Shown: positions 44,549 to 53,305, counted from the stretch's first letter. The stretch is DNA of 64,000 nt from Minwuia sp. (GCA_029210175.1 JARGPL010000024.1:1-64000); one strand, 5' to 3'. A program made the numbers and translations. The notes: generated by a model not told the origin, from the sequence alone.

Positions 44549-45646
44549 ATGACGTTGTTGCGGAATCTGGCGGTCGGTCTCTCGGCTGCGGTGGCCATGG
44601 TTGCAGTGGCCATGGTTGCAGCGGTCGGCACGGCCAAGGCGGAAGAGAAGCTGAAGATCGGTTTCGTCTACTGCTGTCCGGTTGGCGATCTGGGCTGGAG
44701 CTATGAACACGACAAGGGCCGCAAGGCCGTGGAAGCGGCTTTTGGCGACAAGGTCGAAACCAGCTTCGTCGAAAGCGTGTCCGACGGTCCCGATGCGGAA
44801 CGGGTCATCCGGCAGCTGGCGCAGGCCGGCAACCACATGGTCTTCACCACGTCGTTCGGTTTCATGAACCCGACGGTCAAGGTCGCGAAGACCTTCCCCA
44901 AGGTGAAGTTCGAACATGCCACCGGCTTCAAGCGGGCAATGAATGTCGCCAACTATTCGTCGCGGTTCTATGAGGGGCGGCACATCCTGGGCCTGATCGC
45001 CGGTCGCATGACGACGTCGAACACGGTCGGCTATGTGGCGTCGTTCCCGATCCCCGAGGTCGTGCGCGGCATCAATGCGGCCTTCCTGGCGGCGCGCAGC
45101 GTCAACCCGGACGTCCGCTTCAAGGTGATCTGGGTCAACAGCTGGTTCGACCCGGGCAAGGAAGCCGATGCGGCCCGCGCCCTGATCGATCAGGGTGCCG
45201 ACATCCTGATGCAGCACACCGATTCCCCGGCGGCGATGAAGATTGCCGAGGATGCGGGCATCCGCGCCTTCGGCCAGGCATCCGACATGTCCCGTTTCGG
45301 CCCCACGGCGCAGATGACGGCGATCATCGATGACTGGGCACCCTATTACGTGATGCGTGTGAAGGCGGCGCTGGAAGGCACGTGGGAATCCGCCGACACC
45401 TGGGGCGGCTTCGACACCGGCATGGTGGCGCTGGCCCCCTACAACGCCAACCTGCCCGCCGATGTGGTGGCGGAAGCGGAGGCCGCGCGCAAGGCCATCG
45501 CCGCCGGAACGCTGCACCCCTTCACCGGCCCGATCAACAAGCAGGACGGCTCTGCCTGGCTGAAGGCCGGCGAAACCGCGCCCGACGGCGACCTGCTGGG
45601 CATGAACTTCTACGTCGAAGGCGTCGAAGGCAGCGTGCCCCAGTAA
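44549..45646 (+). CDS. BMP-family ABC transporter substrate-binding protein
   Basis: A 365-residue periplasmic solute-binding protein of the BMP (basic membrane protein) family, whose members bind purine nucleosides or related solutes. The signal peptide is residues 1-32 (NLAVGLSAAVAMVAVAMVAAVGTAKA) and holds a duplicated block. The mature part shows LKIGFVYCCPVGDLGWSYEHDKGRKAVE, FTTSFGFMNPTVKVAKTFP, YEGRHILGLIAGRMT and DSPAAMKIAEDAGIRAFGQASDM. The ATG at 44549 has AGGGGG at good spacing; an earlier in-frame ATG is at 44513. No permease or ATPase gene is nearby. Confidence 0.88.
   Translation: MTLLRNLAVGLSAAVAMVAVAMVAAVGTAKAEEKLKIGFVYCCPVGDLGWSYEHDKGRKAVEAAFGDKVETSFVESVSDGPDAERVIRQLAQAGNHMVFTTSFGFMNPTVKVAKTFPKVKFEHATGFKRAMNVANYSSRFYEGRHILGLIAGRMTTSNTVGYVASFPIPEVVRGINAAFLAARSVNPDVRFKVIWVNSWFDPGKEADAARALIDQGADILMQHTDSPAAMKIAEDAGIRAFGQASDMSRFGPTAQMTAIIDDWAPYYVMRVKAALEGTWESADTWGGFDTGMVALAPYNANLPADVVAEAEAARKAIAAGTLHPFTGPINKQDGSAWLKAGETAPDGDLLGMNFYVEGVEGSVPQ
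44591..44620. repeat. 15-bp in-frame duplication in the BMP signal peptide
   Basis: GTGGCCATGGTTGCA occurs twice in direct succession (44591-44605, 44606-44620), lengthening the hydrophobic core of the signal peptide by five residues (VAMVA). Confidence 0.93.
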
Positions 45647-45677
45647 GCGGGAACGCCGACGCCTCTCGAAACGATGA

Positions 45678-45716
45678 AAGCCCGCGTCCCTGCATGATCA
45701 GGGTGCGGGCTTTTTC
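45678..45716 (+). terminator. Rho-independent terminator of the BMP gene
   Basis: A stem formed by AAAGCCCGCGTCCCTG and CAGGGTGCGGGCTTT encloses a short loop, and TTTTT follows at 45711-45715. Confidence 0.88.
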
Positions 45717-45739
45717 GTTGGCGGGTGGACGTGGCCGGA

Positions 45740-46717
45740 TCAACCCACCTCCAGTACCATCTTGCCGATGACGCCGCGGCTGGAAATGACGTCCAGGGCG
45801 GCGACGGCGTCGGACAGGGGCATGGTCTGGTGGACGGTGGGGCGCAGCGTGCCCTCTTCGGCCATGGCCAGCATGCCATCGATCATGCGGCGGGCGGCGG
45901 CGGGGTCGCGGCGGGCGTATTCGCCGGCGCGGACACCGATCAGGGAACAGCTTTTCAGCAGGGCATAGTTGGCAGGCACATCGGGGATGGTGCCGGACGC
46001 GAAGCCGATGACCAGAAACCGCCCGCCCCAGGCAATGCAGCGCAAAGACTGGAACAGCACGTCACCGCCGACAGGGTCGTAGATCACATCGGCGCCCTGG
46101 CCGCCGGTGATTTCCAGCACACGGTCGCGGAAGGTCTCGGTCCGGTGATCGATCACGTGTGCGGCGCCCTTGGCCCGCACCGCGTCCGCCTTGGCGTCGC
46201 TGCCGACCACGGCGATCACCTTCGCCCCCAGTGCGACACCCAGTTCGACGGCGGCCAGGCCGACACCGCCGGCGGCCCCGTGCACCAGCAGCGTCTCCCC
46301 CGCCAGCAGGTGGCCCCGTTCCACCAGCGAGACCCAGGCGGTGCAATAGGCCGACCAGAAGGCCGCGCCCTCCGCATAGCTCCATGGATCCGGCAGGTGC
46401 ACGGCCCAGGCGGCGGGCAGGGTCTTTTCCTCTGCGAACATGCCGCCCTTGGAATGGATGATGACCCGGTCGCCGACGGCGAACCCGGTCACGTCGCTGC
46501 CGATTTCCAGCACCTGACCCGCAGCTTCCATGCCTGGAATGAAGGGCAGCGGCGGCTTGTGCTGATACCTGCCTGCTATCATCAGGATGTCGGGAAAGTT
46601 CAGCCCCACGCCCCGGATCGCGACACGGATGTCGTCCGGCCCCGGGGGCACTGATGGCCATTCTTCCGCCTGCATGATGTCCGGTGTGCCCAGTTCGTTG
46701 ACAACCAGTGCCTTCAT
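45740..46717 (-). CDS. NADPH:quinone oxidoreductase family protein
   Basis: A 325-residue zinc-free medium-chain reductase of the quinone oxidoreductase type. The opening is MKALVVNELGTPDI, then VGLNFPDILMIAGRYQHKPPLPFIPGMEAAGQV. The dinucleotide motif LVHGAAGGVGLAAVELG follows, and the protein ends VISSRGVIGKMVLEV. It probably reduces quinones or enals with NADPH. The ATG at 46717 has GGAGGG. Divergent from ccdA with about 170 bp between. Confidence 0.93.
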   Translation of the reverse strand: MKALVVNELGTPDIMQAEEWPSVPPGPDDIRVAIRGVGLNFPDILMIAGRYQHKPPLPFIPGMEAAGQVLEIGSDVTGFAVGDRVIIHSKGGMFAEEKTLPAAWAVHLPDPWSYAEGAAFWSAYCTAWVSLVERGHLLAGETLLVHGAAGGVGLAAVELGVALGAKVIAVVGSDAKADAVRAKGAAHVIDHRTETFRDRVLEITGGQGADVIYDPVGGDVLFQSLRCIAWGGRFLVIGFASGTIPDVPANYALLKSCSLIGVRAGEYARRDPAAARRMIDGMLAMAEEGTLRPTVHQTMPLSDAVAALDVISSRGVIGKMVLEVG

Positions 46718-46890
46718 GACAATTTCCCTCCCCAGGGTATCCGTTGCGTGGTGGCGCAATATGCCACGGATCAGTGACGGTCAGTTGATTGGCCTTGCGC
46801 CCCGTTGCGCGTAAACAGGAACGCAGCAGCGGGTCCGCTGATCCCGGATCCGACGGACACGATACTAGCAGGTTGGGAAGCACGCGAGAC

Positions 46891-47631
46891 ATGGCAGCAG
46901 AAATCAACTTTGCCTGGGCGCTCCTGGGCGGTTTCGTCTCCTTCCTCAGCCCCTGTGTGCTGCCGCTGGTGCCCGCGTACCTGAGCTACATGGCCGGCAC
47001 CAACTTCGACGAGATGAAGGAGAAGGCGGGCAAGGACCCGGCCCTGACCCGCCGCGTGGTCCTGATGGCCGTGTTCTTCATCCTGGGGTTCTCCACCGTA
47101 TTCGTGGCGCTGGGGGCATCGGCCAGTGCCATCAACGAACTGATCCGGCCCTGGATGGATGTGCTGGCCAAGGTGGCGGGCGGTGTCATTGTCCTCTTCG
47201 GCCTGCACATGATCGGCCTGTTGCGGATCGGCGTGTTCTATCGTGAAGCGCGCTTCGCCGCCGGGACCAGGAACCTGAAGGCCCCGGGGGCCTATCTGCT
47301 CGGCATGGCCTTCGGTTTTGGCTGGACCCCGTGCATCGGCCCGATCCTGGCCACCATCCTGGCGCTGGCCGCCAGCGAGCAGAACGTGGCGACGGGCGCG
47401 GCCCTGCTGGCGGTCTATGCGCTGGGGCTGGGCATTCCGTTCCTGCTGGCGGCGCTGGCGGTGCGGGCGTTCCTGGGCTTTCTCGTCAGGTTCCGCCGTC
47501 ACCTGCGCAAGGTGGAGATCGGCACGGGTGTTCTGCTGATCGTGACCGGCATCCTGATCTTCACCAATGATCTGCAGATCCTGGCAATCTGGCTGCTGGA
47601 CCTGTTCCCCGGCCTGGCGACGATTGGCTGA
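46891..47631 (+). CDS. ccdA: Cytochrome c biogenesis protein CcdA
   Basis: A 246-residue membrane thiol-disulfide transporter that carries electrons from cytoplasmic thioredoxin to periplasmic partners in cytochrome c maturation. Six hydrophobic segments are visible. The two key Cys are in FLSPCVLPLVPAYLSYM (N-terminal part) and GFGWTPCIGPILAT (fourth segment). The ATG at 46891 was chosen at MAAEINFAWALLGGFVSF. Downstream it is followed by an esterase gene. Confidence 0.93.
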   Translation: MAAEINFAWALLGGFVSFLSPCVLPLVPAYLSYMAGTNFDEMKEKAGKDPALTRRVVLMAVFFILGFSTVFVALGASASAINELIRPWMDVLAKVAGGVIVLFGLHMIGLLRIGVFYREARFAAGTRNLKAPGAYLLGMAFGFGWTPCIGPILATILALAASEQNVATGAALLAVYALGLGIPFLLAALAVRAFLGFLVRFRRHLRKVEIGTGVLLIVTGILIFTNDLQILAIWLLDLFPGLATIG

Positions 47632-47748
47632 CCGCGGCGGTGCGGGACGCTATGCTTGACCGCGTCACCGGTGGCGGCAGTCGTCACCGTGTGGTTCAAG
47701 CCGCTATCCCATGCCTGCCATTGCTTCAACGCACAAAGGTTCCCGCCC

Positions 47749-48495
47749 ATGTCGACCCCCCTTGATGGTCCCCGTCATCCCCAGGCCCGGGGCGACAGCC
47801 CGAAGCAACTGATTGTCCTGCTGCATGGCTATGGTGCCGATGGTCAGGACCTGATCGGCCTTGCCCCCTATCTGGCCCGCAGCCTGCCTGACGCGGCGTT
47901 CGTCGCCCCGGATGCGCCGGAAGCCTGCGAGATGTCGCCGGCCGGGCGGCAGTGGTTCGGCATCAATCTGGATGACCCGGCGCGGGCCAGCGGTGACCCC
48001 GAAAAGATGGTGCAGCGCTATGGCGCGATGGGCAGCCGCGCCGATGCCGTGGCGCCCCTGCTGCATGATTTTCTGGATGCGGAGCGGGATCGCCACAGGC
48101 TGCAGGACCGCGACATCGCGCTGATCGGATTCAGTCAGGGCACGATGCTTTCCCTGCATGTGGGTCTGCGTCGCGCCCGGCCGCTTGCCGGTATCGTCGG
48201 CTTTTCGGGCGCCCTGCTGGGGGGGGAGACGCTGGCGGCGGAGATCACCTCGCCCGCGCCGGTGCAACTGATTCACGGCGACCGCGATGAAATGGTGCCT
48301 GCGCTGGCGATGTTCCACGCCGCAGGTGCCCTTGGCCGCGCCGGGCTGCCGGTGGGGTTTCATGTCAGCAATGGCACCGGCCATGGCATTGCCCAGGACG
48401 GCATAGAGGTCGCGGCCGGTTTCCTGACCCAGGTCCTGTCTGGCAGGTTCACTGCTGGCGGCGGCATTTCCAGCCCGCTGCCCGACCCCGGCTGA
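47749..48495 (+). CDS. Alpha/beta hydrolase (phospholipase/carboxylesterase family)
   Basis: A 248-residue serine esterase similar to bacterial carboxylesterase EstB. The oxyanion motif is LLHGYGADGQDLIGLAPYL, the nucleophile is in GFSQGTMLSLHVGLR, and the Asp and His are in IHGDRDEMVPALAM and NGTGHGIAQDG. It is cytoplasmic, with no signal peptide. The ATG at 47749 is preceded by AAAGGTT. The natural substrate is unknown. Confidence 0.92.
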   Translation: MSTPLDGPRHPQARGDSPKQLIVLLHGYGADGQDLIGLAPYLARSLPDAAFVAPDAPEACEMSPAGRQWFGINLDDPARASGDPEKMVQRYGAMGSRADAVAPLLHDFLDAERDRHRLQDRDIALIGFSQGTMLSLHVGLRRARPLAGIVGFSGALLGGETLAAEITSPAPVQLIHGDRDEMVPALAMFHAAGALGRAGLPVGFHVSNGTGHGIAQDGIEVAAGFLTQVLSGRFTAGGGISSPLPDPG

Positions 48496-48540
48496 CAGCC
48501 GCCAGCACGACCCGCGCGGTGCGCCGCCCGCAAACGAAAA

Positions 48541-48564
48541 TGCCCCGGCGAAGACGCCGGGGCA
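48541..48564 (-). terminator. Terminator of the cold-shock gene
   Basis: TGCCCCGGCG pairs with CGCCGGGGCA around AAGA, and on the minus strand the stem is followed by a T-rich stretch. It lies 31 bp after the csp stop. Confidence 0.83.
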
Positions 48565-48594
48565 ATCCGTTGAAACAGACTGTCGATCAGCCCG

Positions 48595-48798
48595 TCAGAG
48601 CAGTTCGAGATTGCCTGCCGCGCTCTTCCCGCGATCAGGAATGATATCGAAGCTGATCTTCTGGCCATCGTTCAGGCCACGCAGGCCTGCTTTCTCTACC
48701 GCGGTGACGTGGACAAAGACATCCTTGCCGCCGTCATCGGGCTGAATGAAGCCGTAACCCTTGGTCGTGTTGAACCACTTTACCGTACCGGTCGCCAT
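48595..48798 (-). CDS. Cold-shock domain protein (CspA family)
   Basis: A 67-residue single cold-shock domain protein that binds single-stranded RNA or DNA. RNP1 is KGYGFIQPDDGG, RNP2 is DVFVHVTAVEKAG, and TVKWFNTTKGYGF is the usual start. ATG (48798) follows AGGGAGAA with an A/T-rich spacer. A long leader of about 280 bp that includes a hairpin suggests post-transcriptional control as in other csp genes. Confidence 0.96.
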   Translation of the reverse strand: MATGTVKWFNTTKGYGFIQPDDGGKDVFVHVTAVEKAGLRGLNDGQKISFDIIPDRGKSAAGNLELL

Positions 48799-49084
48799 AA
48801 AAGATTCTCCCTGGCGCAACTAGCTCGGGGCAGCCGCAAGATCAGCCCATGCATGGCGACCGAGTGCCTCGACCGATCGTCCCGCTGACAATCCCGTGAA
48901 GCACGGAAGATCATCCGAACGTGGACAGGGCCGCAGGCGCTTGCGGCGCGAGCCTGTCCAGTGTCGCAAAAACGACAACCGGAGCAACCACGCGTCGGTC
49001 GCAACCTGCAATCTATCACAGAGAGGGTTTTTCGTCGAACGCTTTTGCGGTGCCCCCCCATTGCGCCACCCCCGTGCCAGTCAA
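48799..49084 (-). promoter_or_regulatory. Long 5' leader region of the cold-shock gene with hairpin
   Basis: No gene in these 286 bp. On the csp strand a strong hairpin is at 48922-48960: TGGACAGG with CCTGTCCA, plus inner GCCGCA/TGCGGC arms. A small stem (CCGTG/CACGG) occurs at about 48894-48906. Cold-shock mRNAs often have structured leaders that control stability or translation. The transcript start was not located. Confidence 0.5.
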
Positions 49085-49999
49085 TCAGCCCTGCGCGGGT
49101 GTCTCGGTGCGGGCAAGCAGCCATTGCCGAAGCGCCGTGAGGAAACCGGGCATGGACTTGTAGTGGCGCATTGCCTCCGGCATTTCCCGAATCGATGCCA
49201 GCAGATCGCTTGCCTGCGACACCGTCCTGACCTGATCCGACAGGGTTGCCTGATGGATGCGGACGGTGAAGACAGCGGTGGCGGTTTCGGGCAGCAGGCT
49301 CAGCGTCTGGCGCTCCACCCGGAACCAGAGCCGGTCGCCGATGGTGTCTGCGGTGAGCGTCCTTCCGGCATCACCAGCCCCATGGCCGCCGGGTTGATGC
49401 AGCGCCGGGTCGTCCAGCAGGGACCAGTTGGCGCGCCAGAGCAGACGGCCGGGAACCAGCCTGTCGAAAAGCCGGTCCATCGGTCGCGCCAGATGAGTGT
49501 CATAGCCGGGTACGGGGGCGTGGATGGCGGCCAGCGGTCGGCCCATCTTCTCTGCCAGCGACCAGCGCGTCGGAAAGGCAAGCAGTCCGGCCACCAGGTG
49601 AAAGGCACCGTCGCGCCGCTGCAGCAACAGGACGTCTTCCTGTATCAGGGATGCTGCGGCTCGCAGCGGGCTTGCGGGATCGGGCACCACATCGACGCCG
49701 GTCGGCCGCACATGCAGCCTTTCGGGTGTACCGGTGAACCTGTCCCCGTGATGGGCCAGCAGGTGCCGCCCCAGATGGTCGATGAATTCCTGCTGCGCCG
49801 GTTCGCTGCCCGGCAGCATGCGGAAGACCGCGTCCGGGGCGCTGTCCAGCAGCCGCCGCTTCTCGGCCAGATCGCTGGCAAGGGCGGCATCGATCTCGAT
49901 CCAGTCCGATTCCGGGAGGACCTTCAGCCCCAGTGTCAGGCGGAACCGTCCGCCCTCCGGCGGGAAATAGGGAACGTCAGGCCGGGCGGTTGCCGTCAT
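49085..49999 (-). CDS. DUF3445 family protein (heme-dependent N-demethylase-like)
   Basis: A 304-residue DUF3445 protein. Family features are LGLKVLPESDWIEIDAALASDLAEKRRLL, LIQEDVLLLQRRDGAFHLVAGLLAFPTRWSLAEKMGRPLAAIHAPVPGY and WRANWSLLDDPALHQP, followed by the conserved LWFRVERQTLSLLPET and FTVRIHQATL. The best-known relative is the heme-dependent oxidative N-demethylase alpha subunit. The function of this member is unknown, and no partner beta or gamma subunit is nearby. The ATG at 49999 overlaps the yciB end by 23 bp. Confidence 0.85.
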   Translation of the reverse strand: MTATARPDVPYFPPEGGRFRLTLGLKVLPESDWIEIDAALASDLAEKRRLLDSAPDAVFRMLPGSEPAQQEFIDHLGRHLLAHHGDRFTGTPERLHVRPTGVDVVPDPASPLRAAASLIQEDVLLLQRRDGAFHLVAGLLAFPTRWSLAEKMGRPLAAIHAPVPGYDTHLARPMDRLFDRLVPGRLLWRANWSLLDDPALHQPGGHGAGDAGRTLTADTIGDRLWFRVERQTLSLLPETATAVFTVRIHQATLSDQVRTVSQASDLLASIREMPEAMRHYKSMPGFLTALRQWLLARTETPAQG

Positions 50000-50648
50000 T
50001 TTCCCCGGCTCCGCCAGACTGACCAACCGCTCCGCCAGACTGGCCAGCGGCTGCGTCGGCCTCGGCCTCGTCTTCCAGCCCCCGGATGCTGCCGTACTTC
50101 TTCACCACGGACAGCTGTGCCAGGGCGAAGATGAAGGTGATCGGCATGATGCCGAAGACCTTGAAGTTGACCCAGGTGTCGGTGTCGAAGTTGCGCCAGA
50201 TGAGTTCGTTGGTGAGCGCCAGAAAGATGAAGAACATCGACCAGCGGATGGTCAGCACGCGCCAGCCGGCGTCCTGCAGGCTGAAGGCGGCCCCGAAGAC
50301 AAAGCGCAGGAACAGCTTCCCGAAATACAGCCCGCCGAGCAGGATCGCCGCGAACAGCAGGTTGGTGATCGTCGGCTTGATCTTGATGAACAGATCGTCC
50401 TGCAGGTAGAGCGTCAGGCCGCCCATCACCAGCACGAAGACCCCGGTCACCAGCGGCATGGTCGGCAGCTTGCGCTCGATGGCATAGTTCGCGGCCAGCG
50501 AGATGACGACCGCGCCCATGAACGCCGCCGTCGCGGTGAAGATGTCGAACCGGTTGTTGGCGAAGAAGAAGACGCCGAGCGGCCCGACCTCGATCAGGAA
50601 CTTGGCGAATGGACTGACACGCCGCGCCGATCTGCCCTCTGCTGTCAT
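49977..50648 (-). CDS. yciB: YciB (IspZ) family inner membrane protein
   Basis: A 223-residue multi-span membrane protein affecting envelope integrity and division in E. coli (intracellular septation protein A). The start is SPFAKFLIEVGPLGVFFFANNRFDIFTATAAFMGA, followed by DDLFIKIKPTITNLLFAAILLGGLYFGK and RWSMFFIFLALTNELIWRNFDTDTWVNFKVFGIMPITFIFALAQ. The C-terminal tail of about 30 residues (GQSGGAVGQSGGA) is encoded by a 21-bp tandem duplication and is unlike the family. Confidence 0.92.
   Translation of the reverse strand: MTAEGRSARRVSPFAKFLIEVGPLGVFFFANNRFDIFTATAAFMGAVVISLAANYAIERKLPTMPLVTGVFVLVMGGLTLYLQDDLFIKIKPTITNLLFAAILLGGLYFGKLFLRFVFGAAFSLQDAGWRVLTIRWSMFFIFLALTNELIWRNFDTDTWVNFKVFGIMPITFIFALAQLSVVKKYGSIRGLEDEAEADAAAGQSGGAVGQSGGAGENDGNRPA
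50008..50049. repeat. 21-bp in-frame tandem duplication in yciB
   Basis: Two copies of a 21-bp unit starting GCTCCGCCAGACTG (50008-50028 and 50029-50049) code for a repeated seven-residue GQSGGAV-type block in the YciB tail. Confidence 0.9.
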
Positions 50649-50650
50649 GC

Positions 50651-51400
50651 CTATTCCTCCACCGGGGTGCCACCCAGTGTGATGATCTCGGCGGACAGCG
50701 CCTGCACCGCGCTTTCCAGCTGCGCAGCGTCGGTCGACCGCATCACCAGTGAGGACCCGAAGCGACCGTCGCGAACGAACGGGTAGGATCCGGCCTCCAG
50801 CCCCGGGTGGTTCTTCTCCACCTGCTCCAGCGGCGCGGCGATGATGCCTTCCGGCAACATCGACGTCACGGTGCGCGACAGCACCGGATCGCCACCGGCC
50901 AGTTCATGCGCGATCTCCTTGAACATGGCCTGCATGACAGCGGGGATGCCGGCGAAGGTATAGACGTTCTCGACCCGGAACCCCGGCGCCGTGCTGACCG
51001 GATTGCGTACCAGCACGCCGCCGTGCGGAATGCGGGTCATGCGCCGGCGCGCGGCGGTGAATTCGCCGGGCTTGTAGCGCTTGTCCATCAGGGCGACGGC
51101 TTCCTCGTTTTCCGAGATATCGACACCGAAGGCGACGGCGATGGCATCTGCGGTGATGTCGTCGTGGGTCGGGCCGATGCCGCCGGTGGTGAAGACGTAG
51201 TCATAGCGGGCACGCAGCGCGTTCACCGCATCGACGATTTCCCTCTGGATGTCGGCCACGACCCGGACCTCCATCATGCGCACGCCGCGCGCGGTCAGTT
51301 CCTCGGCCAGGAACCCCATGTTCCTGTCCTTGGTGCGGCCCGACAGGATCTCGTTGCCGATGATGATCAGGGCGGCGGTTACAATCTTCGGCTCAGCCAT
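50651..51400 (-). CDS. Molybdopterin-binding (CinA N-terminal type) domain protein
   Basis: A 249-residue protein with the MoCF-binding fold of CinA, without the C-terminal nicotinamide-nucleotide amidase domain. It shows AALIIIGNEILSGRTKDRN, VFTTGGIGPTHDDITADAIAVAFG and FAGIPAVMQAMFKEI. Related short proteins are annotated competence/damage-inducible protein A or ADP-ribose/FAD pyrophosphatase-like. The exact reaction is uncertain. The ATG at 51400 is chosen over a GTG at 51409. It lies 2 bp from yciB, so the pair is an operon. Confidence 0.88.
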   Translation of the reverse strand: MAEPKIVTAALIIIGNEILSGRTKDRNMGFLAEELTARGVRMMEVRVVADIQREIVDAVNALRARYDYVFTTGGIGPTHDDITADAIAVAFGVDISENEEAVALMDKRYKPGEFTAARRRMTRIPHGGVLVRNPVSTAPGFRVENVYTFAGIPAVMQAMFKEIAHELAGGDPVLSRTVTSMLPEGIIAAPLEQVEKNHPGLEAGSYPFVRDGRFGSSLVMRSTDAAQLESAVQALSAEIITLGGTPVEE

Positions 51401-51501
51401 GTCTGTCACGTGCTCCCGCGCTGCTTCAAGGGCGTCGATGGTGTTCGGATCAGGGGGTCGTCACCGGATGCAACACCACTCTATACGGCGCTGGACCCGG
51501 A

Positions 51502-52389
51502 TCAGGCCACCTGCGTCAGCGGCACGTGGTTCTGCAGGAAATCCAGGACTGCATCGGTGAAGATGTCGTTGCGGTCGCCCGCCACCATATGTCCGGCGCC
51601 GGAAACGTCAACGCAGACCGCGTCGGGGCGCAGCGACAGCAGGTGCTCCGCCGATGCCGGGCTGGCAACATCGGAATGCCGCCCCCGGACCAGCAGGATC
51701 GGGCAATCGGCGGCCTGGACCCCGGCGCACAGCCGGTCATGCAGGCTCGTCATGTCCTCGATGTCCTCATCCTTCAGGCAGGCAGGGTCCCAGTGCCAGT
51801 ACCAGCGGCCATCGCGGTGTCGCAGGTTCTTGCGAATGGAATTCAGGTCCACCGCGCGCTTGCGCTCCGGCGTATAGGCCCGCACTTCCTCCGCGGCCTC
51901 TTCCAGGGTGGCGAAGCCGCTGACCATGTTGCGGCGCATGAAGGCGATGATGCGGTCGGTGCCGCTCTGCTGCATCAGGGGCGCGATATCGACCAGCACC
52001 AATGCCCGGGCCTTCACCTGCGGTGCATGTCCCAGCGCCAGCATCCCCGCGATGCCGCCCAGCGAGGCACCGATGACGACCGGCGGGCGGGGCATGGACG
52101 CCGCCCAGGCGCGCAGGTCGCTGGCATTGTCATCGAAGGCGTAGGCCTGGTCCGGCGACCAGTCGCTGTCGCCGTGCCCCCGGTGATCACAGGTGAAGGC
52201 CGAACAGCCACGACGCGCCATGGCAGCTGCCGTGCCGCCCCAGCTGTGGCGGGTCTGGCCACCGCCGTGCATGAAGATCACCGGCTGCCCGTCTGGCGCA
52301 CCATAGCGGTCGGCGACGAGGCTCAGGCCATCATGGGTGCGGATGCGCACCAACTCGGGTGTGTCGTCAGAAGAAGGTTCGCGCGTCAT
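51502..52389 (-). CDS. Alpha/beta hydrolase
   Basis: A 295-residue alpha/beta hydrolase. The oxyanion region is PVIFMHGGGQTRHSWGGTAAAM, the nucleophile is in VVIGASLGGIAGMLALG, and the Asp and His are in ILLVRGRHSDV and VSGAGHMVAGDRND. ATG at 52389. Such proteins include peroxidase-like esterases and epoxide hydrolases, and the substrate cannot be told from sequence. It stands alone between the MoCF gene and the diguanylate cyclase. Confidence 0.88.
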   Translation of the reverse strand: MTREPSSDDTPELVRIRTHDGLSLVADRYGAPDGQPVIFMHGGGQTRHSWGGTAAAMARRGCSAFTCDHRGHGDSDWSPDQAYAFDDNASDLRAWAASMPRPPVVIGASLGGIAGMLALGHAPQVKARALVLVDIAPLMQQSGTDRIIAFMRRNMVSGFATLEEAAEEVRAYTPERKRAVDLNSIRKNLRHRDGRWYWHWDPACLKDEDIEDMTSLHDRLCAGVQAADCPILLVRGRHSDVASPASAEHLLSLRPDAVCVDVSGAGHMVAGDRNDIFTDAVLDFLQNHVPLTQVA

Positions 52390-52492
52390 GGTCCTGCCCG
52401 GTCAGTTCGAGGGTCATGACGCTACACTATGCCGACGCCCCGTTCGGACACCAGTGGTCAGGGATGGATACGTGGCAGGCGCTGACTGCGGG

Positions 52493-53305
52493 TCACGCTG
52501 TGACAGTGCGGGGCTGTGCGGGCGGATCTGAACCAGCTGAGGCGTCGTCGGATGAATCCTCAGCCGCAGCGGCCTTCATTTCCCGCTTGCGGTCGTACAT
52601 GCGCCGGTCGGCCTCTGCCAGGGCGGAGGTCGTCGTGTCGCCCTTGCCGAACGGAAAGATGCCGTGGGCGACATCCACGTGAAAAGTCGTACCGTCGAAC
52701 GCCACGGGGAGTGCCTTGATGGCGTCCACCAGTTGCTGCGCCTTGACGCGTGCCACATCTTCATCCGCCTGAGCCAGGATGACACCGAATTCGTCGCCAC
52801 CGATCCGGCCGACGATGTCCGTATCGCGAATCTGCTCGCCCAGGGTCGTGGCGACCGCCAGCAATGCCTTGTCACCGGCTGCGTGGCCAAGGCTGTCGTT
52901 GATCTGCTTCAGGCCATTGACGTCAAAGAATACTAGGCTGGACGGCACGCCGTAGCGTTCCGTGTAGGACATCATGCGCGACATTTCCCGCACGAAGGCC
53001 CGCCGGTTTGCGACGGGCATCAGCGGGTCCCTGTCGGCCAGTTCCTCCAGACCCTCGATCTTGCCTTTGGCAATTTGCAATTCGCGACGCAGTGAATCCA
53101 CTTCGTCCATCAACCCCATCAGGGCCTCACGCACCTTGGGTGTCAGTTCGCCCTCCGGCACACCGAAGAAGTCACTCACTTCCACCGCAGGACCGGCACC
53201 AGACGCGGGCGCCGCTGCATCTGTGCTGCGCCCGGTACGTGCGCCCGGTCGCACCCGATCTGCCGCACGAACTGCGGTTTGGGCTGAATATCCGCCGATC
53301 TTCAT
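52493..53305 (-). CDS. Diguanylate cyclase (GGDEF protein)
   Basis: A 270-residue protein that probably makes cyclic di-GMP. The C-terminal GGDEF domain starts LADRDPLMPVANRRAFVREMSRMM and contains SLVFFDVNGLKQINDSLGHAAGD and the intact active-site loop RIGGDEFGVIL. Before it lies a short coiled coil (SLRRELQIAKGKIEGLEELADRD) but no known sensor or membrane segment, so it is cytoplasmic. The N-terminal about 60 residues are Ala/Arg-rich. The ATG at 53305 has GAGAGGGA. An RxxD inhibitory site is not obvious. Confidence 0.92.
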   Translation of the reverse strand: MKIGGYSAQTAVRAADRVRPGARTGRSTDAAAPASGAGPAVEVSDFFGVPEGELTPKVREALMGLMDEVDSLRRELQIAKGKIEGLEELADRDPLMPVANRRAFVREMSRMMSYTERYGVPSSLVFFDVNGLKQINDSLGHAAGDKALLAVATTLGEQIRDTDIVGRIGGDEFGVILAQADEDVARVKAQQLVDAIKALPVAFDGTTFHVDVAHGIFPFGKGDTTTSALAEADRRMYDRKREMKAAAAEDSSDDASAGSDPPAQPRTVTA

